DNA of 64,000 nt, from the NCBI RefSeq assembly GCF_000337095.1, contig NZ_AOIV01000021.1, positions 74,082 through 138,081 of the forward strand, read 5' to 3'. Source of the stretch: Halogeometricum pallidum JCM 14848 (GTDB taxonomy: Archaea; Halobacteriota; Halobacteria; Halobacteriales; Haloferacaceae). Below the pieces are notes generated by a model. That model did no database searches. It saw only the letters and a list, made by a program, of their open reading frames with translations, and was not told where the DNA came from. Shown in pieces: positions 8,886-18,208 of the stretch (its first letter is position 1; each line of letters starts with the position of its first letter). The position numbers were made by a program, and so were the translations under genes.

Positions 8886-8889
8886 ATAT

Positions 8890-9360
8890 TTACTCGTCCG
8901 GTAGTTCGTCCCAGTCTAAGGGGATTTTCTCTGTGTCGTACGGTAGGCGCTCCTCATCAGGGTCTTCGTAGTTGTAAATATTTGTCGGCATATTTACTAA
9001 AAAGGCAGGCTTGTCGCCGAGCGCTTTGAAACCATGCCAACATTCGCCAGGGATACGGACAACCTGTTGATTATGTTCACTAATGACTAAGGTGTTAACC
9101 TCATCTTGGGTAGGGGAGTCCTCGCGGTCGTCATAGATCCCAATCTTGATGCGTCCCTTAGGACAGGTAAAGTAGTCAATCTGCCCGCGATTGTGGCGGT
9201 GCCACGCGCGGGTAATGCCGGGATAGGTCATCGAATAGTAGGACATCGCAGGCTTAGGGTCGAATAGCTCCCAATCTTCTCGGAAGAGTTCCACGAGATG
9301 GCCCCGCTCGTCAGCATTTACTTGGAGATCTCTAACTTCAACATCGTGGATGCGAGTCAT
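8890..9360 (-). CDS. rmlC: dTDP-4-dehydrorhamnose 3,5-epimerase-like protein (RmlC)
   Basis: This 156-residue cupin has the active-site region WHRHNRGQIDYF, the sequence GRIKIGIYDDR, and RIPGECWHGFKALG. It is shorter than bacterial RmlC (about 180 residues) but keeps the cupin core and the histidine typical of the archaeal branch. It would epimerise C3 and C5 of the 4-keto sugar. It is the first gene of the minus-strand unit rmlC-rmlA-zinc finger. The 187-bp upstream gap is very AT-rich and holds divergent promoters with the flippase gene. Confidence 0.87.
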   Translation of the reverse strand: MTRIHDVEVRDLQVNADERGHLVELFREDWELFDPKPAMSYYSMTYPGITRAWHRHNRGQIDYFTCPKGRIKIGIYDDREDSPTQDEVNTLVISEHNQQVVRIPGECWHGFKALGDKPAFLVNMPTNIYNYEDPDEERLPYDTEKIPLDWDELPDE

Positions 9361-9547
9361 CTATATTAGAGAGTTCTCGTGGATGGCTTAAGTCTAATGT
9401 TATCGGCGTATTTTTATATTCTATCTGGACTAGTCATTAGTAGATAGTAAATTAGTATTTTATCGGTATCCGATACTCATAACACTGAGCTCTATTTTAG
9501 TCACAGTATGACCTCCAAACAAAGCTGTAGATCTCTAATACAGATTC

Positions 9548-10963
9548 ATGAATATTGCTCGTTCTAGTTTTAAACTCTTTGGAGCCAATATTGTTAGTTC
9601 CGCTACTGCATTCCTCGGAATTGCCTACTTTGCGCAGGAACTTGGTGCAGCTCCAATGGGCGTATTCTTTCTATTCCAAGCAATGCTTGGTTTACTTGCC
9701 ATTCCCGCTGACTTTGGACTACGTGGAGCCGTTGAGAAGCGGATTAGCGAGGGAGAGTCACAGGGAGAATTCTTAACAAGTGCAGTTATCCTTAAGTTAG
9801 TTCCAATTACTCTAATTGTAGCCGGGATTCTACTCCTACAATCATATGTGAACAATTATATCGGAGAGAATGTTGCTATCCTTCTTGCAGCAGCAATTAT
9901 ACTCCAAGAAGCAGCACAATTTGCAGTTGTAGTATTAAAAGGTGAACTTCGGGTAGGCGAAACGGCAGTTCTTCGGCTTGCACGGCAAGTCTCTTGGGTT
10001 GGGGTTAGTACTCTATTCGTTACACAAGGCTACGGTGCATTAGGATTGATTTATGGGCTACTTACTGCATTAGGGGTAATGTTCGTACTAGGACTATACA
10101 AATGCTCGACCTCACCAAGTCGACCATCTATAAAGCATGCCCGTTCATTATTTAATTACAGCAGGTATAATGTTGTATCCTCTATCGGTGGTTACTTCTA
10201 TAGCTGGATGGACGTTGCGATAATTGGACTATTTCTTTCGCAGGCACACGTAGGAGCATACGAAACAGCATGGAGAGTAACAACCATTGTAGTACTTCTG
10301 AGTGATTCTATCGCCTCAGCGTTATTCCCACAGGTAAGCCGCTGGAACGCCAATAACGCCAAAAGTCGGATTGAATCTACGATTCAAGAGACAATCACAC
10401 CATCGATGATTTTAGTGATACCGTCATTCTTTGGTACACTCATTTTTTCGTCAGAAATATTGGAACTGATCTTTGGTCCCGAGTTTGCTATTGCATCGTT
10501 AGTATTGATCGTCTTAATGGGTGAGAAAATTGTTCAATCGGTACACATAATATTTGGGAAAGCTCTACAGGGGATTAACCGACCTGACTTAGCTGCATAT
10601 GCGACCGTAACTTCGGTATTAACAAACCTAGTACTGAATTTGATATTCGTCGTTCAGTTTGGAATTATTGGAGCAGCCATGGCCACAACTATCTCATTTT
10701 CCATGAACGCTATCATTCACGGCTACTACTTATCAAAATTCATGGATATCAGATTCCCTTATTCTGAGATCAGTTGGTGTGTATTATCTTCGGTAGGAAT
10801 GGCTCTATTTTTAGAAGGACTCCGTTCGCTAATAGTTGTCAACAATGTTGTTAGTCTGGTTACAGCTATATCTGCCGGGGCTTTAGTGTACTGGTTATTG
10901 ATATTCACTTCTAAATCATTACGAGTGAAGCTAGTGACGCAAGCCAAGTCCTTAGTATCATAA
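9548..10963 (+). CDS. Wzx/MATE-type polysaccharide flippase (Agl15/AglR-like)
   Basis: This 471-residue protein has about 12-14 hydrophobic segments spread over its whole length and begins MNIARSSFKLFGANIVSSA, the usual start of the oligosaccharide flippase (MVF/Wzx) family. Such proteins move lipid-linked glycans across the membrane. Its place beside a complete rhamnose pathway and glycosyltransferases fits a dolichol-phosphate-glycan flippase, as Agl15 is in Haloferax. Codon use is much more AT-rich than in the rml genes beside it, which suggests separate acquisition. The following 278 bp is AT-rich with no ORF that I can support. Confidence 0.88.
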   Translation: MNIARSSFKLFGANIVSSATAFLGIAYFAQELGAAPMGVFFLFQAMLGLLAIPADFGLRGAVEKRISEGESQGEFLTSAVILKLVPITLIVAGILLLQSYVNNYIGENVAILLAAAIILQEAAQFAVVVLKGELRVGETAVLRLARQVSWVGVSTLFVTQGYGALGLIYGLLTALGVMFVLGLYKCSTSPSRPSIKHARSLFNYSRYNVVSSIGGYFYSWMDVAIIGLFLSQAHVGAYETAWRVTTIVVLLSDSIASALFPQVSRWNANNAKSRIESTIQETITPSMILVIPSFFGTLIFSSEILELIFGPEFAIASLVLIVLMGEKIVQSVHIIFGKALQGINRPDLAAYATVTSVLTNLVLNLIFVVQFGIIGAAMATTISFSMNAIIHGYYLSKFMDIRFPYSEISWCVLSSVGMALFLEGLRSLIVVNNVVSLVTAISAGALVYWLLIFTSKSLRVKLVTQAKSLVS

Positions 10964-11241
10964 TGCGTCCTAACCTATTATAATCTATTAAGTGATCTTA
11001 ATTGATTTCAGAGGAGCTATGCTGTAACCTCATATCGGTATTTGGAGATTTGTTAGTAGACTTCTGAATAATCAAATAATCAGGTAATGTGTAAATATTG
11101 AATATCGGGATAGAAATAATAACCCAACATTTTAGAATAATAATAGACTATCCAACGGGAGCTAAGGCTTGTTGAGTGTTAGCAACTCAACATGCTGGTG
11201 GCTGTTACACAACACTGTAGACAATAGAAAAAGACTTCTAA

Positions 11242-12276
11242 ATGAATCGTCTCATCCGAATCATGGATATGGTTGACTCAAAGACCTCGCCGACGGTTTC
11301 TGTTGCAATAGCAACCTATAATGGAGAGGATTATCTTTCAGAGCAACTTGACAGTATTCTGAATCAGTCTCGGTCACCAGATGAGATCATAATCACGGAC
11401 GATTGTTCGACTGATAGGACACCTGATGTGTTATCTCACTACGAAGCAGAGTATCCAGATATAATATCAGTGTTTGAAAATGAGGAGAATGTTGGGGTGA
11501 CGAAGAATTTCAGCAAGTCCATTCAGCTAACTAGTGGTGATCTTATATTTTTAAGTGACCAAGATGATGTATGGTCTCAAGATAAAATAAAAACCCAAAT
11601 TCAAACCATGTATTCTACCAATAGTGTTCTATCTTTTCATAATTCTACACTTGTTACTGAAGATAAATATGATATTGGAGACTTCTGGTCATCTCTTGTT
11701 TTCTCTCCGACTTCAATACAAGAGTCAGAAACATGGATTTCTTCTCTGTTGTTTAGGAACTTCATCCAAGGAGCGACGATAGCGATGGACCACAGGTTGA
11801 AGAAGCAGGTGCTCCCAATACCAGAACAATGGGAGCATGACTACTATATTGCTCTGAAGGCAGCACTTGTCGGCTCAATTTCGGTGATTAACAAAGAACT
11901 GATGATGTATCGTCAGCATGGGAACCAAGTGACAGGGTCTCCGGCGCCGGATACAGTTATGAAGATACATAATGCTTTACAGAACGGAAAGGAGAATTAT
12001 AATCCTGATCCTGAGAAATGGGTGATTTTAATGAAAGAGGTTGAGTCAATGAGTGAAGATGAATTAAGGCTCCCGTCCCAGCCAGTAATCGATATTCTTG
12101 AAAGTAGGATAAGATTCGAAAGAAATAGGCGAGTGATCTATAGAGGCGGCTCAAATTACACAATCAAAACTACATCAATAGCAAAAAATTTGCTTAACGG
12201 GCGCTATTCACAGTTTGGGTATGGACCCTTTGGTCTACTTAGTACAGTGAGAGATATCATCTCGTCATTTCCCTAA
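11242..12276 (+). CDS. glycosyltransferase family 2
   Basis: This 344-residue protein has a GT-A domain beginning VSVAIATYNGEDYLSEQLDS. The TDDCSTDRT and FLSDQDDVWS segments carry the nucleotide-binding Asp residues and the DxD-type motif. The SDQDDVW form is typical of rhamnosyl- or galactosyltransferase-like GT2 enzymes in O-antigen loci, so rhamnose transfer is possible but not shown. An ATG at 11263 is an alternative start. The stop overlaps the next start by one base. The gene is AT-rich like its neighbours. Confidence 0.88.
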   Translation: MNRLIRIMDMVDSKTSPTVSVAIATYNGEDYLSEQLDSILNQSRSPDEIIITDDCSTDRTPDVLSHYEAEYPDIISVFENEENVGVTKNFSKSIQLTSGDLIFLSDQDDVWSQDKIKTQIQTMYSTNSVLSFHNSTLVTEDKYDIGDFWSSLVFSPTSIQESETWISSLLFRNFIQGATIAMDHRLKKQVLPIPEQWEHDYYIALKAALVGSISVINKELMMYRQHGNQVTGSPAPDTVMKIHNALQNGKENYNPDPEKWVILMKEVESMSEDELRLPSQPVIDILESRIRFERNRRVIYRGGSNYTIKTTSIAKNLLNGRYSQFGYGPFGLLSTVRDIISSFP

Positions 12277-13856
12277 TGAGACGAGTAAATCTCCTATCGT
12301 TACTAATTGTCAGTGTCATTTTTGTGCCATATGTAATTAGAACAACAATATCTCCACTACCAGTAGATCCTTATTGGAGGTATCAGAATTTAATGCTAGC
12401 TAATCAAATAGCAGCAACCAATCATTTATCATTCCAAGCCATCAGTGGGAATTCAGTTCTTGGCAAATTCGCAAAAAATTTCGCTAGAAATTTTGTTTCT
12501 CCTCTAATAGTCACAATATTTAGTGAAATATTAGGAATTGATAGAAATACTGTTAATTCCCTCCCTCTATTTTCAGCTCAGCTAGTTATAGCACAGGGAA
12601 TCCTGGCCTATAAAATCACCCGAAAAAAAATAGTATTCTTAATTGCGTCTTTGTTTGCAGTGTCTTTCCAGTATATACAGTTACCAATATTAGATATGGC
12701 CCATCGAGTAACTCTTGGCTGGGTCTTTTTCTTCTTTCTCGCATATACGATAGTGTCAATAAGAGATAATAAACAAGCAAGATATACTGTGGCATTCATT
12801 ATATTTCTACTAGCGTTCATTCCATCGTATCAAACTCTTTCTATTGCATGCATTCCGTTTTTCTCTACCCTATTTATTCTAATCTGGATATCAGAAAAAG
12901 AGACTACGACTAGTCATCTGATAATCATTCTATTGGTTGGAGTGGTTTCATATTACATCATTATAGCGGGTTGGGCGTCTAGACTTATTCCAATTGTTAT
13001 AGCTTCCATCCATGGTGTGAGCAACCTCACTATCTCTGGTCCTACTATTGCTGAACCCCTTGAACGTTATCTATATCAGCAGCCCGAAGCTACCATAAGA
13101 TCCTCCCTCTTTCTTGTTTCATCCTTAACCGCCATTCTGATATTAGGTAGCACATCCCTCTATAGAGGTTATCTCGTTTACAGATCAAAGAACTTAAGAA
13201 ACCTTAGTTGGTTTGATATTATTATAATCTGTGTGATTGTTCAAGGAGTGGCAAACACCTTCCTGAGCATGTTATTCAGCGCAAGTGGCGGCATCGACCC
13301 TCGTCTGTTGGCCCTTCTATTTGTTCCAATCTTTGGAAGTCGATTATATAGCATTGTCAAGAGGAATTATTCACCTTCTGTTAGACATGTGTTCATTCTG
13401 GTTATAATAATACCCGCACTGTTTTTAACAGTTACTCAGCCATTAACCCCACATACTAATTTAATCTCAGTCTCCCAAGAAGAGGTTACCCAGATTGAAT
13501 GGGCAAACAAGCAGATACCTGATGAGGAAATAATAGTAAGCGATTTCAATATAGCAAGTGCATATAAAGCAATAGGGGGAAATGGAGAGATATATCTTCC
13601 ACCAGCGGGAACTCCACCATATTCAAAACAACGAACTGCTCAACAGTTAATTGATATTTACTACGAAAATCCATCAGTAGCTAGTACTCACGGTGATGTA
13701 TATCTTGTAAACGAACAACTTGAGGAACAAGGTATTTTCCACCTAGGAAGTATAACTACTAAACCAAATGCTGATTTGGGACGGCAGTTAGATAAGAGTC
13801 CGCGTTGGAACCGGATCTACTCATCTAAAAATAGCAAAATATTCAGAGGTAGATAA
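12276..13856 (+). CDS. polytopic membrane protein of glycan locus (GT39/polymerase-like)
   Basis: This 526-residue protein has an N-terminal membrane segment (LLSLLIVSVIFVPYVI), a hydrophilic loop, then roughly ten more hydrophobic segments to about residue 395, and a soluble C-terminal domain of about 120 residues containing WANKQIPDEEIIVSDF. That layout is typical of archaeal GT39/oligosaccharyltransferase-like or Wzy-like membrane proteins whose tail faces outside. The loop motif ISPLPVDPYWRY may correspond to the first catalytic loop. Translation is probably coupled to the GT2 gene (1-nt overlap). Exact activity unresolved. Confidence 0.6.
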   Translation: MRRVNLLSLLIVSVIFVPYVIRTTISPLPVDPYWRYQNLMLANQIAATNHLSFQAISGNSVLGKFAKNFARNFVSPLIVTIFSEILGIDRNTVNSLPLFSAQLVIAQGILAYKITRKKIVFLIASLFAVSFQYIQLPILDMAHRVTLGWVFFFFLAYTIVSIRDNKQARYTVAFIIFLLAFIPSYQTLSIACIPFFSTLFILIWISEKETTTSHLIIILLVGVVSYYIIIAGWASRLIPIVIASIHGVSNLTISGPTIAEPLERYLYQQPEATIRSSLFLVSSLTAILILGSTSLYRGYLVYRSKNLRNLSWFDIIIICVIVQGVANTFLSMLFSASGGIDPRLLALLFVPIFGSRLYSIVKRNYSPSVRHVFILVIIIPALFLTVTQPLTPHTNLISVSQEEVTQIEWANKQIPDEEIIVSDFNIASAYKAIGGNGEIYLPPAGTPPYSKQRTAQQLIDIYYENPSVASTHGDVYLVNEQLEEQGIFHLGSITTKPNADLGRQLDKSPRWNRIYSSKNSKIFRGR

Positions 13857-13979
13857 ATTCTACTATAGATATAAAAGTGGGAATCGCTCCTTTACCACTA
13901 TTGAACATAGTTATTAATCAAGAGTGGGTCTGAACAATTACCAATCAGGATTCCCCTTGGAACAGCCCAAATAACAAAA

Positions 13980-13990
13980 TACTTATAAGT
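13980..13990 (+). promoter_or_regulatory. TATA box of the sulfatase-like gene
   Basis: The sequence acttataagt (13981-13990) lies 22-31 bp before the ATG at 14012, the distance expected for a leaderless transcript. The 155-bp gap upstream has no ORF, so the gene starts a separate transcript from the GT2-membrane protein pair. Confidence 0.5.
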
Positions 13991-14011
13991 TGCAAGCGCC
14001 ATCGCACCCAT

Positions 14012-15355
14012 ATGCCGTCACGCAAAGATTATTTGACAGACTACCTAAAAAGGAAGACACCGAGAGGGCTGCGTGATCTTGTAGCTCCAATTTATCTGTC
14101 GTATTTGGAGAATTCGTCGAATATCGCACATAAGCCGGAGAACAAGACATACGAAGTTCGTTCAGAGGCTCCAGACCACATTCTAATTGTAGTTATCGAT
14201 GCTCTACGTCCAGAATATGCAAATAGCCTGCCAATAACATCATCCACTGTGATTACTCCTGGAACTTGGACATTTCCAGCAGTCACAAGTATTCATACTG
14301 GGATGTATCCACATAATCATGGATCTTTTGCTCATACAACACCTGAATCAGATGTTTATGCACTCCCAGAACAGTCTGAGTGCAAGCGAGTACTCCCAAC
14401 TGAATTAGAGAAAGCTGGATACTCTACCTTTGCCTCTTGTGCTTTCTTAATGCCATTTTTGGCAATAAAAGGATGGTATCAGACACATAAGGTGTACGCA
14501 GATGCACCTGCTGAAAAAGTTTTGAATTCCTATAAAAAGTGGAGGAATGGGAAAAACAAGACATATGCTTACCTACACTTAGGTGATTTACATGAGCCTC
14601 TAAATCCTCCGAAAGAGTTTGCACGGAGAAACAACGTAGACTGTTCAATTAAGAACATCCAGACATGGGACCATGAAGATAACTTCAATACGAAAAAGGA
14701 TTGGCAAAAATACAAAGAAAATAGAAGAAGATTGTACCAGTCATCGTTTGACTACGTATCAGAGAAACTCAAAGAGATAATACAGGGATATAGTGATGAC
14801 ACCTTAGTAGTGGTAACCGGTGATCACGGAGAAGCAATGTGGGAAAGTCCCAAGGTGGATAACTTATTTACAGATTCTAGGGAAGGTACTGGTACTGGCC
14901 ACGGTGGTACCCCCTTAGATACGGTGGCAAGAGTCCCCATCGGAATAAGCCATCCGCGTAATAAGAATCTATTACCGAGTGGAGGATGGGGAAGTCTCTG
15001 TGATATTGCTGGGACTATTGGAGGTGAAGTTTCTGATAAAATTGACATGAGTGATCAGATTTGGCAAAACGCCATACCTATAGATCGGTCAGTTATATGT
15101 GAGGCATCTAGATATGGGACCGAACGAAAAGCAGTCTACAAAGATAAGAAGAAGATAATTCACTCTAATGAAGATGGTATTACTCTTCTAGCACGTATTT
15201 CGAGGGATGAACCTGGAGAAGAATTCGAAGATGATTATTCTAAAGAAGAAATACAAGATATTATCTCTGCATTACCCAAAGAATCCGAACCAAATACGAG
15301 AGATAACGTAAACAATGTAATCAAAGGACAGCTAGAAGCACTTGGATATAAATGA
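14012..15355 (+). CDS. alkaline-phosphatase-superfamily (sulfatase / phosphoglycerol transferase-like) protein
   Basis: The protein has 447 residues. Metal-site motifs are present: ILIVVIDALRPEY, then TWTFPAVTSIHTGMYP, in which Thr takes the nucleophile position. VVTGDHGEAMWE and TGHGGTP supply further Asp and His ligands. The formylglycine signature C/S-x-P-x-R of true arylsulfatases is absent, so phospho-transfer (for example adding or removing a phospho-group on a glycan) is at least as likely as sulfate hydrolysis. There is no signal peptide or membrane anchor, so it is probably cytoplasmic. AT-rich codon use. Confidence 0.75.
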   Translation: MPSRKDYLTDYLKRKTPRGLRDLVAPIYLSYLENSSNIAHKPENKTYEVRSEAPDHILIVVIDALRPEYANSLPITSSTVITPGTWTFPAVTSIHTGMYPHNHGSFAHTTPESDVYALPEQSECKRVLPTELEKAGYSTFASCAFLMPFLAIKGWYQTHKVYADAPAEKVLNSYKKWRNGKNKTYAYLHLGDLHEPLNPPKEFARRNNVDCSIKNIQTWDHEDNFNTKKDWQKYKENRRRLYQSSFDYVSEKLKEIIQGYSDDTLVVVTGDHGEAMWESPKVDNLFTDSREGTGTGHGGTPLDTVARVPIGISHPRNKNLLPSGGWGSLCDIAGTIGGEVSDKIDMSDQIWQNAIPIDRSVICEASRYGTERKAVYKDKKKIIHSNEDGITLLARISRDEPGEEFEDDYSKEEIQDIISALPKESEPNTRDNVNNVIKGQLEALGYK

Positions 15356-15393
15356 GAGCAGTATTAACTACTTAAGGTTGATAAATATACATA

Positions 15394-16053
15394 TCATGTA
15401 TCACTAAGAACGGCGTTAGTGACAGTAAAGCAAAGGTCAGATTGGGAACGTGTCCCGTCAAGTACGGACATACCGTATGCCTGCGCGAATACGTCGTAGA
15501 AGCGCTTCCGATCGCGAAGATACTCAATATCGGGGATGTCGTCCTTTCGTTCCAAAGAGACCTCTGGTGGGATCTGAACGTAAAACTCAAAGTCAGGCGA
15601 AGGAATCAACTTCGAGTACATACGATATCTATCAACTGCCTCTTGCGGTTCCGGAATGACGTCGCCACTGAGATCCGTAAGGAGCGTATCGTAGAAGTAC
15701 CGATCGCAGACGACGTAGTCGTGCTGATAGAGTGGTACTACAACTCTCGCGAAGAGCTGTGGCGCGTAGTCCGCCATGACAAGCATCTCGTATCCACGAC
15801 GTAGCAACGATATATCAAATAGATCAGCCTTATTCGATTGGTGTTTTGTGTAGTTGTCCTCAATGTCGCTATTAGAAAGAACTGTCCGTCGCCCAAGTTC
15901 CATAACAGGATATGAGAACAACGGAAGGAACCGTCCGTAGGCATAGACAGCGTCGTAGCCGCGCGCCTGAAGTTCATCCCGGACATTCTTAGCGAGGGTA
16001 GACTTCCCTGCCCCGTCAATTCCTGTCGTCGTGATCAGTGTTCCGCGTTGCAT
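15394..16053 (-). CDS. thymidylate kinase-like P-loop protein
   Basis: This 219-residue protein has a Walker A motif GIDGAGKST and the motif VVCDRYFYD, which matches the DRY/F substrate motif of dTMP kinases. The middle part (KHQSNKADLFDISLLRRG) differs from housekeeping Tmk. Proteins of this type recur in glycan loci, where they may phosphorylate a nucleotide or another small substrate; supplying dTDP for rhamnose donors is an attractive inference. The ATG at 16053 starts MQRGTLITTTG; the gene overlaps the upstream glycosyltransferase by 19 nt, which implies coupling. Confidence 0.72.
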   Translation of the reverse strand: MQRGTLITTTGIDGAGKSTLAKNVRDELQARGYDAVYAYGRFLPLFSYPVMELGRRTVLSNSDIEDNYTKHQSNKADLFDISLLRRGYEMLVMADYAPQLFARVVVPLYQHDYVVCDRYFYDTLLTDLSGDVIPEPQEAVDRYRMYSKLIPSPDFEFYVQIPPEVSLERKDDIPDIEYLRDRKRFYDVFAQAYGMSVLDGTRSQSDLCFTVTNAVLSDT

Positions 16054-17012
16054 ATTCGGTTGTATGAATCGAGTACTTGGCTGACGATTGCATCCCATGA
16101 GTACTTACTCACTTTGTCGCGGGTTTCTACGGTGTCAAACTCAAGGTCACCTTCCTCGATTCCCGCAAACGAGGAAATAAATCGAAGTCCTTCTCCTTCG
16201 TCGAAGAGATCAGTCAAGCCACCAAAGCGAGTCGAAATGACTGGAAGATTGCATGCCATCGCTTCAAGCACTGACAGTGGTGCCTGAATACTGTTGGCTT
16301 CGTCGGTGACAGGGAACACATAGATATCCGCAATTTGGTAGTATTTCTCGATTTCAGGAACATACTCTGTCTGGATAGTTACACCAGTACTTCGCAGCGA
16401 CTCCACAAGGTCAGCCTCGGGACCAGTTGACGGACTCCCTACGATGACGAGGTGACCGTGTGCCTGAAGTTCGAGTAGCGACTCGATACCTCGTCCTCGC
16501 TTGAAGTGTCCGACGTGGAGGAAGATTCGCTTGTCAGATGGGAGGCCCAGTTCATTCCGAAGTTGTGTCTGGTTGTTCTCGTCGTTGGGCGAAAACTGAG
16601 TAAGATTAACGCCGCTAGGAAGGAATTCAGTCGTACAACCGAGTGCGTTGAATCGGGATTGTTCTGTCTTGGACTGAACGTACATGAGTGATGGCCGAAG
16701 ATAGGGGACTGTCCTTCGCGAAAAAGGACTGAATCGCGGTTGGGTTACTGTCGCGACCGTCTTACACTGTTTCACCGTCGAGAGGGCACGAAGGAGAACC
16801 AGCCCTTTTGCAGTTGGTCCTGGAACCAAGTGGACGATATCGGGGGAGGCGCGACTCAACGCTAACCAGAAATCCGCACTTCCGATCTCGCGAAGGTCGA
16901 GGAGCGTAGCATCGATTCCCCTTTTGTTTAACCGGTCATGGAGCTGAATGCCGAAATTTTTCATTCCCTCGTCTAACTGCTCACTCCGTTCACCTAGGAT
17001 ACAGACGTTCAT
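16035..17012 (-). CDS. glycosyltransferase family 4 (short form)
   Basis: This 325-residue GT-B enzyme begins MNVCILGERSEQLDEG. Its C-terminal Rossmann domain carries HVGHFKRGRGIESLL and the GT4 signature LSVLEAMACNLPVIST with the nucleotide-sugar-binding Glu, followed by FGGLTDLF. The N-terminal acceptor domain is a little shorter than usual. The start overlaps the stop of the upstream GT4 gene by 4 nt (ATGA). Sugar specificity cannot be read from the sequence. Confidence 0.88.
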   Translation of the reverse strand: MNVCILGERSEQLDEGMKNFGIQLHDRLNKRGIDATLLDLREIGSADFWLALSRASPDIVHLVPGPTAKGLVLLRALSTVKQCKTVATVTQPRFSPFSRRTVPYLRPSLMYVQSKTEQSRFNALGCTTEFLPSGVNLTQFSPNDENNQTQLRNELGLPSDKRIFLHVGHFKRGRGIESLLELQAHGHLVIVGSPSTGPEADLVESLRSTGVTIQTEYVPEIEKYYQIADIYVFPVTDEANSIQAPLSVLEAMACNLPVISTRFGGLTDLFDEGEGLRFISSFAGIEEGDLEFDTVETRDKVSKYSWDAIVSQVLDSYNRICNAEH

Positions 17013-18208
17013 TCGAGAACACTCCTGTAGAGCTTGTAGTACTGTTTGGCGATCCCATCCCACTTTCGTTCTTGGGCCACATGAAGAGCATTCTCGGTCG
17101 TCTCTCGTCGCATCTCTTCGTCCTCGTAGAATCGTTCTAGTTCGTCCGTAACACTTTCGACGCTCCCCGGTTCCAAGAACGACCCCATTTCGTTCGGACC
17201 GACGATACTCTCGATCGTATCGAACTGGCTTGCGACTACCGGTGTTTGTGCTGCGGCCGCCTCCAACAAGACGAGAGGGAACACCTCTGAGGCTGCGGTC
17301 ACCGAAGGTAACACAAATACATCAGCGGCATTCATATACAGGGGTTTCTCTGATTCTGGAATGAACCCCGGAATTCGAACTGCGTTCGACATGTTTTGTC
17401 CTTCGACACTCGATTTTAGATCGTCCTTGAGCACACCATCTCCTCCGATAATGAGCCTTGTATCCAGATGGGTCTCATGGAAACGGAAGAATCCGTTCAA
17501 CAGGACATCCACTCCTTTCCTCGGGTGGAGCGAACCGACGTAGAGAATAAGAAACGACTTAGGATCGATCCCGAGTTGTCGTTTAGCATCCTCACGCGAC
17601 AGGCCAATATCGAATTCGGCTACGTCAACGCCATTCGGGATTACTGTAACGTCCTCTGCGTTAGAGAGCGCGGTTGATTCCTCTATGTATCCTTCTGTGG
17701 GGGAGACCGCGATGTCAGCTGATCGAAACAATGGGTCGATTAGGATTTTTGTGTAAGCAAAGAGCCCTGCTCTGCGAAAGACGGAACCGTGCGATTCGTA
17801 GCTTTCACCACCATGATGCGTGATCACGAAAGGGACATCGTTCCACTTTGCGTACAACCATCCGGCGAGTACTCCCGGTGGGGTACTGTTATGCGCGTGT
17901 ACGATGTCAAATTCTAATCCCTTAGTTATCGGATCAACGATTTGGGTCGGTGCGATCTGCATCGTATTCACGCTGCCGAAACTCGGTGAACGTTCAATGG
18001 TGACGTCACCTTGTTGTTCAACGGTATACTCAGATGTTGCCGACGAGGTACACACGGTTACATCACACCCTCTCTCGGCGAGTTCTTCAGATAGTCGCTT
18101 GGCGACGCGTTCAGCGCCAGAACAGAAGTACTCGCTTGTTGTCGAAAAGTGGTCTTCGTAGGGATATTGAGTGATAAACTGACCAACACGTAAATCATTG
18201 GACGACAT
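17009..18208 (-). CDS. glycosyltransferase family 4
   Basis: This 399-residue GT-B enzyme has the N-terminal sequence GAERVAKRLSEELAERGCDV, the loop HNSTPPGVLAGWLY, the middle marker VIPNGVDVAEF, then YVGSLHPRKGVDVLL. The C-terminal donor-site Glu lies in LVLLEAAAAQTPVVA. It probably adds a hexose to a lipid-linked or soluble acceptor at the cytoplasmic face. Its start overlaps the stop of the nucleotidyltransferase-like gene by one base, placing four minus-strand genes (15394-19245) in one operon. Confidence 0.92.
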   Translation of the reverse strand: MSSNDLRVGQFITQYPYEDHFSTTSEYFCSGAERVAKRLSEELAERGCDVTVCTSSATSEYTVEQQGDVTIERSPSFGSVNTMQIAPTQIVDPITKGLEFDIVHAHNSTPPGVLAGWLYAKWNDVPFVITHHGGESYESHGSVFRRAGLFAYTKILIDPLFRSADIAVSPTEGYIEESTALSNAEDVTVIPNGVDVAEFDIGLSREDAKRQLGIDPKSFLILYVGSLHPRKGVDVLLNGFFRFHETHLDTRLIIGGDGVLKDDLKSSVEGQNMSNAVRIPGFIPESEKPLYMNAADVFVLPSVTAASEVFPLVLLEAAAAQTPVVASQFDTIESIVGPNEMGSFLEPGSVESVTDELERFYEDEEMRRETTENALHVAQERKWDGIAKQYYKLYRSVLE

